NCBI RefSeq assembly: GCF_051014685.1
Contig: NW_027478969.1
Span: forward strand, 62,001-126,000
DNA from: Ptiloglossa arizonensis
Lineage: Eukaryota; Arthropoda; Insecta; Hymenoptera; Colletidae
Direction: 5' to 3'
DNA: 64,000 nucleotides
Shown: piece by piece, positions 11,273 to 23,435 of the stretch
How positions within the stretch are numbered: position 1 is the first letter of the stretch
Layout of the letters: every line of letters begins with the position of its first letter
Notes under the pieces: model-generated
What the model was told of the DNA's origin: nothing
The model's database searches: none
What the model saw: only the letters and a program-made list of their open reading frames with translations
Translations under genes and position numbers: made by a program

Positions 11273-11954
11273 CACAAAATTTTCGCAGTTCTGATGCTCG
11301 AAACGAATAACTAGAACGGCCTAGGGGAAAAGTACGCATACCGTTGTAATCGGGCGAGTTTCTACTTTCAGATGCAACAGAAATTTTGCGGATTGTTCAA
11401 TCCGTTCGCGAGATATGGCAGTTTGGAGGTAAGAAACGCTTGAGAAACTCAAAATTTTCGCAGTTCTGATGCTCGAAATGAATAACTGGAACGGCCTAGG
11501 GGAAAACTACACACACCGTTGTAATCGGGCGAGTTTCTACTTTCAGATGCAACAGAAATTTTGCGGAATAGTCAATCCGTTCGCGAGATATGGCAGTTTG
11601 GAGGTAAGAAACGCTTGAGAAACTCAAAATTTTCGCCGTTCTGATGCTCGAAACGAATAACTAGAACGGCCTAGGGGAAAAGTGCTCTTACCGTTGTAAT
11701 CGGGCGAGTTTCTACTTTCAGATGCAACAGAAATTTTGCGGATTGGTCAATCCGTTCGCGAGATATGGCAGTTTGGAGATAAGAAACGCTTGAGAAACTC
11801 AAAATTTTCGCAGTTCTGATGCTCGAAATGAATAACTGGAACGGCCTAGGGGAAAACTACAAATACCGTTGTAATCGGGCGAGTTTCTACTTTCAGATGC
11901 AACAGAAATTTTGCGGATAGGTCAATCCGTTCGCGAGATATGGCAGTTTGGATG
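11255..11954 (+). repeat. 4-monomer tandem duplication, copy 1 (700 bp)
   Basis: gattgttcaa, ttgcggaata and agtgctctta recur with a 700-bp shift in 11,955-12,654. The match is uninterrupted by eye until 11,778 and then continues with a few substitutions. Confidence 0.75.
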
Positions 11955-12654
11955 TAAGAAACGCTTGAGAAACACAAAATTTTCGCAGTTCTGATGCTCG
12001 AAACGAATAACTAGAACGGCCTAGGGGAAAAGTACGCATACCGTTGTAATCGGGCGAGTTTCTACTTTCAGATGCAACAGAAATTTTGCGGATTGTTCAA
12101 TCCGTTCGCGAGATATGGCAGTTTGGAGGTAAGAAACGCTTGAGAAACTCAAAATTTTCGCAGTTCTGATGCTCGAAATGAATAACTGGAACGGCCTAGG
12201 GGAAAACTACACACACCGTTGTAATCGGGCGAGTTTCTACTTTCAGATGCAACAGAAATTTTGCGGAATAGTCAATCCGTTCGCGAGATATGGCAGTTTG
12301 GAGGTAAGAAACGCTTGAGAAACTCAAAATTTTCGCCGTTCTGATGCTCGAAACGAATAACTAGAACGGCCTAGGGGAAAAGTGCTCTTACCGTTGTAAT
12401 CGGGCGAGTTTCTACTTTCAGATGCAACAGAAATTTTGCGGATTGGTCAATCCGTTCGCGAGATATGGCAGTTTGGAGGTAAGAAACGCTTGAGAAACTC
12501 AAAATTTTCGCAGTTCTGATGCTCGAAATGAATAACTGGAACGGCCTAGGGGAAAACTACACACACCGTTGTAATCGGGCGAGTTTCTACTTTCAGATGC
12601 AACAGAAATTTTGCGGATTGGTCAATCCGTTCACGAGATATGGCAGTTTGGATG
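11955..12654 (+). repeat. 4-monomer tandem duplication, copy 2 (700 bp)
   Basis: Second copy of the preceding unit, diverging from about 12,479. It differs by aaactacacaca instead of aaactacaaat and by ttcacgag, which belongs to the next duplication. Confidence 0.7.
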
Positions 12655-13437
12655 TAAGAAACGCTTGAGAAACTCAAAATTTTCGCAGTTCTGATGCTCG
12701 AAACGAATAACTAGAACGGCCTAGGGGAAAAGTACGCATACCGTTGTAATCGGGCGAGTTTCTACTTTCAGATGCAACAGAAATTTTGCGGATTGATCAA
12801 TCCGTTCGCGAGATATGGCAGTTTGGAGATAAGAAACGCTTGAGAAACTCAATATTTTCGCAGTTCTGATGCTCGAAACGAGTAACTGAAACGGCCTAGG
12901 GGAAAAGCACGCATACTGTTGTAATCGGGCGAGTTTCTACTTTCAGGTGCAACAGAAATTTTGCGGATCGATCAATCCGTTCGCGAGATATGGCAGTTTG
13001 GAGATAAGAAACGCTTGAGAAACACAAAATTTTCGCAGTTCTGATGCTCGAAACGAGTAACTAGAACGGCCTAGGGGAAAAGCACGCATACTGTTGTAAT
13101 CGGGCGAGTTTCTACTTTCAGATGCAACAGAAATTTTGCGGATTGATCAATCCGTTCGCGAGATATGGCAGTTTGGAGATAAGAAACGCTTGAGAAACTC
13201 AAATTTTCGCAGTTCTGATGCTCGAAACGAGTAACTAGAACGGCCTAGGGGAAAAGTGCCCATACCGTTGTAATTTGGCGAGTTTCTACTTTCTGATGCA
13301 ACAGAAATTTTGCGGATTAGTCAATCCGTTCGCGAGATATGGCAGTTTGGAGGTAAGAAACGCTTGAGAAACTCAAAATTTTCGCCGTTCTGATGCTCGA
13401 AACGAATAACTAGAACGGCCTAGGGGAAAAGTGCGCA
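12389..13437 (+). repeat. 6-monomer tandem duplication, copy 1 (1,049 bp)
   Basis: Six monomers, one of 174 bp, are repeated with a 1,049-bp shift. Shared rare variants are ttcacgagat, aactcaatattttc, aactgaaacgg, the 174-bp gtgcccat monomer and gattagtc. Left break: agtgctctta against agtgcgcata. This unit overlaps the end of the 4-monomer duplication, so the two events are nested. Confidence 0.8.
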
Positions 13438-14486
13438 TACCGTTGTAATCGGGCGAGTTTCTACTTTCAGATGCAACAGAAATTTTGCGGATTGGTCAAT
13501 CCGTTCGCGAGATATGGCAGTTTGGAGGTAAGAAACGCTTGAGAAACTCAAAATTTTCGCAGTTCTGATGCTCGAAATGAATAACTGGAACGGCCTAGGG
13601 GAAAACTACACACACCGTTGTAATCGGGCGAGTTTCTACTTTCAGATGCAACAGAAATTTTGCGGATTGGTCAATCCGTTCACGAGATATGGCAGTTTGG
13701 ATGTAAGAAACGCTTGAGAAACTCAAAATTTTCGCAGTTCTGATGCTCGAAACGAATAACTAGAACGGCCTAGGGGAAAAGTACGCATACCGTTGTAATC
13801 TTGCGAGTTTCTACTTTCAGATGCAACAGAAATTTTGCGGATTGATCAATCCGTTCGCGAGATATGGCAGTTTGGAGATAAGAAACGCTTGAGAAACTCA
13901 ATATTTTCGCAGTTCTGATGCTCGAAACGAGTAACTGAAACGGCCTAGGGGAAAAGCACGCATACTGTTGTAATCGGGCGAGTTTCTACTTTCAGATGCA
14001 ACAGAAATTTTGCGAATCGATCAATCCGTTCGCGAGATATGGCAGTTTGGAGATAAGAAACGCTTGAGAAACACAAAATTTTCGCAGTTCTGATGCTCGA
14101 AACGAGTAACTAGAACGGCCTAGGGGAAAAGCACGCATACTGTTGTAATCGGGCGAGTTTCTACTTTCAGATGCAACAGAAATTTTGCGGATTGATCAAT
14201 CCGTTCGCGAGATATGGCAGTTTGGAGATAAGAAACGCTTGAGAAACTCAAATTTTCGCAGTTCTGATGCTCGAAACGAGTAACTAGAACGGCCTAGGGG
14301 AAAAGTGCCCATACCGTTGTAATTTGGCGAGTTTCTACTTTCTGATGCAACAGAAATTTTGCGGATTAGTCAATCCGTTCGCGAGATATGGCAGTTTGGA
14401 GGTAAGAAACGCTTGAGAAACTCAAAATTTTCACCGTTCTGATGCTCGAAACGAATAACTAGAACGGCCTAGGGGAAAAGTGCGCA
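13438..14486 (+). repeat. 6-monomer tandem duplication, copy 2 (1,049 bp)
   Basis: Second copy, with a few private changes (tcttgcgag, gcgaatcgatc, ttttcaccg). Homology at this shift ends near 14,511. Confidence 0.8.
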
Positions 14487-16395
14487 TACCGTTGTAATCG
14501 GGCGAGTTTCCACTTTCAGATGCAACAGAAATTTGGCGGATTGGTCAATCCGTTCGCGAGATATGGCAGTTTGGAGATAAGAAACGCTTGAGAAACTCAA
14601 AATTTTCGCAGTTCTGATGCTCGAAACGAATAACTAGAACGGCCTAGGGGAAAAGTGCGCATACCGTTGTAATCGGGCGAGTTTCTACTTTCAGATGCAA
14701 TAGAAATTTTGCGGATTGGTCAATCGGTTCGCGAGATATGGCAGTTTGGAGGTAAGAAACGCTTGAGAAACTCAATATTTTCGCAGTTCTGATGCTCGAA
14801 ACGAATAACTAGAACGGCCTAGGGGAAAAGTACGTATACCGTTGTAATCGGGCGAGTTTCTACTTTCAGATGCAACAGAAATTTTGCGGATTGATCAATC
14901 CGTTCGCGAGATATGGCAGTTTGGAGATAAGAAACGCTTGAGAAACTCAAAATTTTCGCAGTTCTGATGCTCGAAACGAATAACTAGAACGGCCTAGGGG
15001 AAAAGTACGCATACCGTTGTAATCGGGCGAGTTTCTACTTTCAGATGCAACAGAAATTTTGCGGATAGGTCAATCCGTTCGCGAGATATGGCAGTTTGGA
15101 TGTAAGAAACGCTTGAGAAACTCAAAATTTTCGCAGTTCTGATGCTCGAAATGAATAACTGGAACGGCCTAGGGGAAAACTACACATACCGTTGTAATCG
15201 GGCGAGTTTCTACTTTCAGATGCAACAGAAATTTTGCGGATAGGTCAATCCGTTCGCGAGATATGGCAGTTTGGATGTAAGAAACGCTTGAGAAACACAA
15301 AATTTTCGCAGTTCTGATGCTCGAAACGAATAACTAGAACGGCCTAGGGGAAAAGTACGCATACCGTTGTAATCGGGCGAGTTTCTACTTTCAGATGCAA
15401 CAGAAATTTTGCGGATTGTTCAATCCGTTCGCGAGATATGGCAGTTTGGAGGTAAGAAACGCTTGAGAAACTCAAAATTCTCGCAGTTCTGATGCTCGAA
15501 ACGAGTAACTAGAACGGCCTAGGGGAAAAGTACGCATACCGTTGTAATCGGGCGAGTTTCTACTTTCAGATGCAACAGAAATTATGCGGATTGGTCAATC
15601 CGTTCGCGAGATATGGCAGTTTGGAGATAAGAAACGCTTGAGAAACTCAAAATTTTCGCAGTTCTGATGCTCGAAACGAATAACTAGAACGGCCTAGGGG
15701 AAAAGTGCGCATACCGTTGTAATCGGGCGAGTATCTACTTTCAGAAGCAACAGAAATTTTGCGGATTGGTCAATCCGTTCGCGAGATATGGCAGTTTGGA
15801 GATAAGAAACGCTTGAGAAACTCAAAATTTTCGCAGTTCTGATGCTCGAAATGAATAACTGGAACGGCCTAGGGGAAAAGTGCGCATACCGTTGTAATCG
15901 GGCGAGTTTCTACTTTCAGATGCAACAGAAATTTTGCGGATTGGTCAATCCGTTCGCGAGATATGGCAGTTTGGAGATAAGAAACGCTTGAGAAACTCAA
16001 AATTTTCGCAGTTCTGGTGCTCGAAACGAATAACTAGAACGGCCTAGGGGAAAAGTGCGCATACCGTTGTAATCGGGCGAGTATCTACTTTCAGAAGCAA
16101 CAGAAATTTTGCGGATTGGTCAATCCGTTCGCGAGATATGGCAGTTTGGAGATAAGAAACGCTTGAGAAACTCAAAATTTTCGCAGTTCTGATGCTCGAA
16201 ATGAATAACTGGAACGGCCTAGGGGAAAACTACACATACCGTTGTAATCGGGCGAGTTTCTACTTTCAGATGCAACAGAAATTTTGCGGATAGGTCAATC
16301 CGTTCGCGAGATATGGCAGTTTGGATGTAAGAAACGCTTGAGAAACACAAAATTTTCGCAGTTCTGATGCTCGAAACGAATAACTAGAACGGCCT

Positions 16396-18460
16396 AGGGG
16401 AAACCTACACCTACCTTTGTAATCGGGCGAGTTTCTACTTTCAGATGCAACAGAAATTTTGCGGATTGGTCAATCCGTTCGCGAGATATGGCAGTTTGGA
16501 GGTAAGAAACGCTTGAGAAACACAAAATTTTCGCAGTTCTGATGCTCGAAACGAATAACTAGAACGGCCTAGGGGAAAAGTACGCATACCGTTGTAATCG
16601 GGCGAGTTTCTATTTTCAGATGCAACAGAAATTTTGCGGATTGGTCAATCCGTTCGCGAGATATGGCAGTTTGGAGGTAAGAAACGCTTGAGAAACTCAA
16701 AATTTTCGCAGTTTTGATGCTCGAAATGAATAACTGGAACGGCCTAGGGGAAAACTACACATACCGTTGTAATCGGGCAAGTTTCTACTTTCAGATGCAA
16801 CAGAAATTTTGCGGATTGGTCAATCCGTTCGCGAGATATGGCAGTTTGGAGAAAAGAAACGCTTGAGAAACTCAAAATTTTCGCAGTTCTGATGCTCGAA
16901 ACGAATAACTAGAACGGCCTAGGGGAAAAGTACGCATACCGTTGTAATCGGGCGAGTTTCTATTTTCAGATGCAACAGAAATTTTGCGGATTGGTCAATC
17001 CGTTCGCGAGATATGGCAGTTTGGAGGTAAGAAACGCTTGAGAAACTCAAAATTTTCGCAGTTTTGATGCTCGAAATGAATAACTGGAACGGCCTAGGGG
17101 AAAACTACACCTACCGTTGTAATCGGGCGAGTTTCTACTTTCAGATGCAACAGAAATTTTGCGGATGGATCAATCCGTTCGCGAGATATGGCAGTTTGGA
17201 GATAAGAAACGCTTGAGAAACTCAAAATTTTCGCAGTTCTGATGCTCGAAACGAGTAACTAGAACGGCCTAGGGGAAAAGTACGCATAGCGTTGTAATCG
17301 GGCGAGTTTCTACTTTCAGATGCAACAGAAATTTTGCGGATTGGTCAATCCGTTCGCGAGATATGGCAGTTTGGAGGTAAGAAACGCTTGAGAAACACAA
17401 AATTTTCGCAGTTCTGATGCTCGAAACGAATAACTAGAACGGCCTAGGGGAAAAGTACGCATACCGTTGTAATCGGGCGAGTTTCTATTTTCAGATGCAA
17501 CAGAAATTTTGCGGATTGGTCAATCCGTTCGCGAGATATGGCAGTTTGGAGGTAAGAAACGCTTGAGAAACTCAAAATTTTCGCAGTTTTGATGCTCGAA
17601 ATGAATAACTGGAACGGCCTAGGGGAAAACTACACATACCGTTGTAATCGGGCAAGTCTCTACTTTCAGATGCAACAGAAATTTTGCGGATTGGTCAATC
17701 CGTTCGCGAGATATGGCAGTTTGGAGGTAAGAAACGCTTGAGAAACTCAAAATTTTCGCAGTTCTGATGCTCGAAACGAATAACTAGAACGGCCTAGGGG
17801 AAAACTACACGTACCGTTGTAATCGGGCGAGTTTCTACTTTCAGATGCAACAGAAATTTTGCGGATGGATCAATCCGTTCGCGAGATATGGCAGTTTGGA
17901 AATAAGAAACGCTTGAGAAACTCAAAATTTTCGCAGTTCTGATGCTCGAAACGAGTAACTAGAACGGCCTAGGGGAAAAGTACGCATAGCGTTGTAATCG
18001 GGCGAGTTTCTACTTTCAGATGCAACAGAAATTTTGCGGATTGGTCAAACCGTTCGCGAGATATGGCAGTTTGGAGGTAAGAAACGCTTGAGAAACTCAA
18101 AATTTTCGCAGTTCTGATGCTCGAAACGAATAACTAGAACGGCCTAGGGGAAAAGTACGCATACTGATGTTATCGGGCGTGTTTCTACTTTCAGATGCAA
18201 CAGAAATTTTGCGGATTTATCCATCCGTTCGCGAGATATGGCAGTTTGGAGATAAGAAACGCTTGAGAAACTCAAAATTTTCGCAGTTCTGATGCTCGAA
18301 ACGAATAACTAGAACGGCCTAGGGGAAAAGTGCGCATACCGTTGTAATCGGGCGAGTTTCTACTTTCAGATGCATTAGAAATTTTGCGGATTGGTCAATC
18401 GGTTCGCGAGATATGGCAATTTGGAGGTAAGAAACGCTTGAGAAACTCAAAATTTGCGCT
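16396..18460 (+). repeat. About 2-kb block shared with 35,467-37,357
   Basis: The order aaacctacacctacctttg, ctattttcag, cagttttgatgc, gggcaag, ggatggatc, gcatagcg, ggtcaaaccg, actgatgt with gggcgtg, gatgcattag and ggcaatttgg is the same in both places. The shift is 19,071 bp at the left and 18,896 bp from 17,105 onward. The left copy therefore has one monomer more, with an extra ctattttcag/cagttttgatgc pair around 16,830-17,104. The copies are in the same orientation, about 19 kb apart, and flank the first nine-monomer domain. Confidence 0.8.
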
Positions 18461-19587
18461 GTTCTGATGCTCGAAACGAATAACTAGAACGGCCTAGCGG
18501 AAAAGTGCGCATACCGTTGTAATCGGGCGAGTTTCTTCTTTCAGATGCAACAGAAATTTTGCGGATCGGTCAATCCGTTCGCGAGATATGGCAGTTTGGA
18601 TGTAAGAAACGCTTGAGGAACTCAAAATTTTCGCAGTTCTGATGCTCGAATCGAACAACTGGAAAGGCCTAGGGGAAAACTACACATACCGTTGTAATCG
18701 GGCGAGTTTCTACTTTCAGATGCAACAGAAACTTTGCGGATTTATCCATCCGTTCGCGAGATATGGCAGTTTGGAGATAAGAAACGCTTGAGAAACTCAA
18801 AATTTTCGCAGTTCTGATGCTCGAAATGAATAACTGGAACGGCCTAGGGGAAAACTACACATACCGTTGTAATCGGGCGAGTTTCTACTTTCAGATGCAA
18901 CAGAAATTTTGCGGATTGGTCAATCCGTTCGCGAGATATGGCAGTTTGGAGGTAAGAAACGCTTGAGAAACACAAAATTTTCGCAGTTCTGATGCTCGAA
19001 ACGAATAACTAGAACGGCCTAGGGGAAAAGTACGCATACCGTTGTAATCGGGCGAGTCTCTACTTTCAGATGCAATAGAAATTTTGCGGATTGGTCAATC
19101 GGTTCGCGAGATATGGCAGTTTGGAGGTAAGAAACACTTGAGAAACTCAAAATTTGCGCAGTTCTGATGCTCGAAACGAATAACTAGAACGGCCTAGCGG
19201 AAAAGTGCGCATACCGTTGTAATCGGGCGAGTTTCTACTTTCAGATGCAACAGAAACTTTGCGGATTGGTCATTCCGTTCGCGAGATATGGCAGTTTGGA
19301 GGTAAGAAACGCTTGAGAAACTCAAAATTTTCGCAGTTCTGATTTTCGAAACGAATAACTAGAACGGCCTAGGTGAAAAGTGCGCATACCGTTGTAATCG
19401 GGCGAGTTTCTACTTTCAGAAGCAACAGAAATTTTGCGGATTGGTCAATCCGTTCGCGAGATATGGCAGTTTGGAGATAAGAAACGCTTGAGAAACTCAA
19501 AATTTTCGCAGTTCTGATGCTCGAAACGAGTAACTAGAACGGCCTAGGGGAAAAGTACGCTTACCGTTGTAATCGGGCGAGTTTCTA

Positions 19588-21861
19588 CTTTCAGATGCAA
19601 CAGAAATTTTGCGGATTAGTCAATCCGTTCGCGAGATATGGCAGTTTGGAGGTAAGAAACGCTTGAGAAACTCAAAATTTTCGACGTTCTGATGCTCGAA
19701 ACGAATAACTAGAACGGCCTTGGGGAAAAGTGCGCATACCGTTGTAATCGGGCGAGTTTCTACTTTCAGATGCAATAGAAATTTTGCGGATTGGTCAATC
19801 GGTTCGCGAGATATGGCAGTTTGGAGGTAAGAAACACTTGAGAAACTCAAAATTTGCGCAGTTCTGATGCTCGAAACGAATAACTAGAACGGCCTAGGTG
19901 AAAAGTGCGCATACCGTTGTAATCGGGCGAGTTTCTACTTTCAGATGCAATAGAAATTTTGCGGATTGGTCAATCGGTTCGCGAGATATGGCAGTTTGGA
20001 GGTAAGAAACGCTTGAGAAACTCAAAATTTTCGCAGTTCTGATTTTCGAAACGAATAACTAGAACGGCCTAGGTGAAAAGTGCGCATACCGTTGTAATCG
20101 GGCGAGTTTCTACTTTCAGAAGCAACAGAAATTTTGCGGATTGGTCAATCCGTTCGCGAGATATTGCAGTTTGGAGATAAGAAACGCTTGAGAAACTCAA
20201 AATTTTCGCAGTTCTGATGCTCGAAACGAATAACTAGATCGGCCTAGGGGAAAAGTGCGCATACCGTTGTAATCGGGCGAGTATCTACTTTCAGAAGCAA
20301 CAGAAATTTTGCGGATTGGTCAATCCGTTCGCGAGATATGGCAGTTTGGAGATAAGAAACGCTTGAGAAACTCAAAATTTTCGCAGTTCTGATGCTCGAA
20401 ACGAGTAACTAGAACGGCCTAGCGGAAAAGTGCGCATACCGTTGTAATCGGGCGAGTTTCTACTTTCAGATGCAATAGAAATTTTGCGGATTGGTCAATC
20501 GGTTCGCGAGATATGGCAGTTTGGATGTAAGAAACACTTGAGAAACTCAAAATTTGCGCAGTTCTGATGCTCGAAACGAATAACTAGAACGGCCTAGCGG
20601 AAAAGTGCGCATACCGTTGTAATCGGGCGAGTTTCTACTTTCAGATGCAACAGAAACTTTGCGGATTGGTCATTCCGTTCGCGAGATATGGCAGTTTGGA
20701 GGTAAGAAACGCTTGAGAAACTCAAAATTTTCGCAGTTCTGATTTTCGAAACGAATAACTAGAACGGCCTAGGTGAAAAGTGCGCATACCGTTGTAATCG
20801 GGCGAGTTTCTACTTTCAGAAGCAACAGAAATTTTGCGGATTGGTCAATCCGTTCGCGAGATATGGCAGTTTGGAGATAAGAAACGCTTGAGAAACTCAA
20901 AATTTTCGCAGTTCTGATGCTCGAAACGAATAACTAGATCGGCCTAGGGGAAAAGTGCGCATACCGTTGTAATCGGGCGAGTATCTACTTTCAGAAGCAA
21001 CAGAAATTTTGCGGATTGGTCAATCCGTTCGCGAGATATGGCAGTTTGGAGATAAGAAACGCTTGAGAAACTCAAAATTTTCGCAGTTCTGATGCTCGAA
21101 ACGAATAACTAGAACGGCCTAGGGGAAAAGTACGCATACCGTTGTAATCGGGCGAGTCTCTACTTTCAGATGCAACAGAAATTTTGCGGATTGGTCAATC
21201 CGTTCGCGAGATATGGCAGTTTGTATGTAAGAAACGCTTGAGAAACTCAAAATTTTCGCAGTTCTGATGCTCGAAACGAATAACTGGAACGGCCTAGGGG
21301 AAAACTACACATACCGTTGTAATCGGGCGAGTTTCTACTTTCAGATGCAACAGAAATTTTGCGGATTGATCAATCCGTTCGCGAGATATGGCAGTTTGGA
21401 GATAAGAAACGCTTGAGAAACACAAAATTTTCGCAGTTCTGATGCTCGAAACGAGTAACTAGAACGGCCTAGGGGAAAAGCACGCATACTGTTGTAATCG
21501 GGCGAGTTTCTACTTTCAGATGCAACAGAAATTTTGCGGATGGATCAATCCGTTCGCGAGATATGGCAGTTTGGAGATAAGAAACGCTTGAGAAACTCAA
21601 ATTTTCGCAGTTCTGATGCTCGAAACGAGTAACTAGAACGGCCTAGGGGAAAAGTGCCCATACCGTTGTAATTTGGCGAGTTTCTACTTTCCGATGCAAC
21701 AGCAATTTTGCGGATTGATCAATCCGTTCGCGAGATATGGCAGTTTGGAGATAAGAAACGCTTGAGAAACTCAAAATTTTCGCAGTTCTGATGCTCGAAA
21801 CGAGTAACTAGAACGGCCTAGGGGAAAAGTACGCTTACCGTTGTAATCGGGCGAGTTTCTA
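19588..21861 (+). repeat. 13-monomer HOR variant (2,274 bp)
   Basis: The order is M1, M2, an M2/M3 chimera (caatagaaa with gattttcg), M4, a chimera ending in ctagcgg, then M2 to M9. This is a 9-mer in which M2-M5 have been duplicated, adding four monomers. It holds one 174-bp monomer, giving 13 x 175 minus 1. Confidence 0.8.
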
Positions 21862-22036
21862 CTTTCAGATGCAACAGAAATTTTGCGGATTAGTCAATCC
21901 GTTCGCGAGATATGGCAGTTTGGAGGTAAGAAACGCTTGAGAAACTCAAAATTTTCGACGTTCTGATGCTCGAAACGAATAACTAGAACGGCCTTGGGGA
22001 AAAGTGCGCATACCGTTGTAATCGGGCGAGTTTCTA
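21862..22036 (+). repeat. HOR member M1
   Basis: Marked by ggattagtc, ggaggtaag, ttttcgacg or ttttcgccg, cgaataactag and the unusual ggccttgggg. The CCTAGG palindrome of other monomers is lost here (ccttgg). Confidence 0.85.
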
Positions 22037-22211
22037 CTTTCAGATGCAATAGAAATTTTGCGGATTGGTCAATCGGTTCGCGAGATATGGCAGTTTGGAG
22101 GTAAGAAACACTTGAGAAACTCAAAATTTGCGCAGTTCTGATGCTCGAAACGAATAACTAGAACGGCCTAGCGGAAAAGTGCGCATACCGTTGTAATCGG
22201 GCGAGTTTCTA
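22037..22211 (+). repeat. HOR member M2
   Basis: Marked by gcaatagaaa, caatcggttcg (right arm of the palindrome broken), aaacacttgag, aaaatttgcgc (A4T4 shortened by substitution) and ctagcggaaa. Confidence 0.85.
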
Positions 22212-22386
22212 CTTTCAGATGCAACAGAAACTTTGCGGATTGGTCATTCCGTTCGCGAGATATGGCAGTTTGGAGGTAAGAAACGCTTGAGAAACTCAAA
22301 ATTTTCGCAGTTCTGATTTTCGAAACGAATAACTAGAACGGCCTAGGTGAAAAGTGCGCATACCGTTGTAATCGGGCGAGTTTCTA
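22212..22386 (+). repeat. HOR member M3
   Basis: Marked by aaactttgcgg, ggtcattccg, gattttcgaaac in place of gatgctcgaaac, and ctaggtgaaa. The gattttcg change makes this the easiest member to trace through the window. Confidence 0.85.
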
Positions 22387-22561
22387 CTTTCAGAAGCAAC
22401 AGAAATTTTGCGGATTGGTCAATCCGTTCGCGAGATATTGCAGTTTGGAGATAAGAAACGCTTGAGAAACTCAAAATTTTCGCAGTTCTGATGCTCGAAA
22501 CGAATAACTAGATCGGCCTAGGGGAAAAGTGCGCATACCGTTGTAATCGGGCGAGTATCTA
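22387..22561 (+). repeat. HOR member M4
   Basis: Marked by agaagcaac, ggagataag, actagatcggcc and a tail gcgagtatct. This copy also has gatattgcag, shared with 20,100-20,170. Confidence 0.8.
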
Positions 22562-22736
22562 CTTTCAGAAGCAACAGAAATTTTGCGGATTGGTCAATCC
22601 GTTCGCGAGATATGGCAGTTTGGAGATAAGAAACGCTTGAGAAACTCAAAATTTTCGCAGTTCTGATGCTCGAAACGAATAACTAGAACGGCCTAGGGGA
22701 AAAGTACGCATACCGTTGTAATCGGGCGAGTCTCTA
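22562..22736 (+). repeat. HOR member M5
   Basis: Marked by agaagcaac, ggagataag, actagaacggcc, gtacgcatacc and a tail gcgagtctct. Confidence 0.8.
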
Positions 22737-22911
22737 CTTTCAGATGCAACAGAAATTTTGCGGATTGGTCAATCCGTTCGCGAGATATGGCAGTTTGTAG
22801 GTAAGAAACGCTTGAGAAACTCAAAATTTTCGCAGTTCGGATGCTCGAAACGAATAACTGGAACGGCCTAGGGGAAAACTACACATACCGTTGTAATCGG
22901 GCGAGTTTCTA
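22737..22911 (+). repeat. HOR member M6
   Basis: Marked by ggattggtc, gtttgtaggtaag, cgaataactggaac and aaactacacatacc. Confidence 0.8.
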
Positions 22912-23086
22912 CTTTCAGATGCAACAGAAATTTTGCGGATTGATCAATCCGTTCGCGAGATATGGCAGTTTGGAGATAAGAAACGCTTGAGAAACACAAA
23001 ATTTTCGCAGTTCTGATGCTCAAAACGAGTAACTAGAACGGCCTAGGGGAAAAGCACGCATACTGTTGTAATCGGGCGAGTTTCTA
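22912..23086 (+). repeat. HOR member M7
   Basis: Carries the perfect 16-bp palindrome, ggagataag, aaacacaaaa (the 76-88 dyad broken), gagtaactag and gcacgcatactgttg. The last change removes one more core base of the second CENP-B-like motif. Confidence 0.8.
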
Positions 23087-23260
23087 CTTTCAGATGCAAC
23101 AGAAATTTTGCGGATGGATCAATCCGTTCGCGAGATATGGCAGTTTGGAGATAAGAAACGCTTGAGAAACTCAAATTTTCGCAGTTCTGATGCTCGAAAC
23201 GAGTAACTAGAACGGCCTAGGGGAAAAGTGCCCATACCGTTGTAATTTGGCGAGTTTCTA
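23087..23260 (+). repeat. HOR member M8 (174 bp)
   Basis: Marked by ggatggatc, the A3T4 deletion that makes it 174 bp, gagtaactag, gtgcccatacc and gtaatttggc. The CGGG of the second CENP-B-like motif becomes TTGG here, so this member has the weakest motif of the nine. Confidence 0.85.
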
Positions 23261-23435
23261 CTTTCCGATGCAACAGCAATTTTGCGGATTGATCAATCCG
23301 TTCGCGAGATATGGCAGTTTGGAAATAAGAAACGCTTGAGAAACTCAAAATTTTCGCAGTTCTGATGCTCGAAACGAGTAACTAGAACGGCCTAGGGGAA
23401 AAGTACGCTTACCGTTGTAATCGGGCGAGTTTCTA
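23261..23435 (+). repeat. HOR member M9
   Basis: Begins ctttccgatg and has acagcaatttt, the perfect 16-bp palindrome, gagtaactag and gtacgcttacc. Followed directly by M1 of the next unit. Confidence 0.85.

Larger units (their letters stand above)
1..19587 (+). repeat. Domain A: mixed monomers with local segmental duplications
   Basis: This stretch lacks the fixed M1-M9 order seen further right, though it already contains many of the same diagnostic variants in other combinations. Examples are gcgagtctct with gtttgtagg, gcacgcatactg, ttcttctttcag with gatcggtc, and gatgcattag. It is organised by short local duplications, listed separately, of 4, 6, 7 and 8 monomers. From about 18.4 kb rightward the monomer types grade into those of the nine-monomer repeat. 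No gene or non-satellite sequence is present. Confidence 0.85.
21862..23435 (+). repeat. Canonical nine-monomer HOR unit (reference, 1,574 bp)
   Basis: Nine monomers in order M1-M9, eight of 175 bp and M8 of 174 bp. The same order occurs at 25,361-26,934, 41,281-42,854, 48,102-49,675 and 57,372-58,945, and with modified members at 29,385-30,958. Copies of the unit resemble each other far more than their nine monomers resemble one another, which defines a higher-order repeat as known from alpha satellite. The nine members are annotated individually below. Confidence 0.88.
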
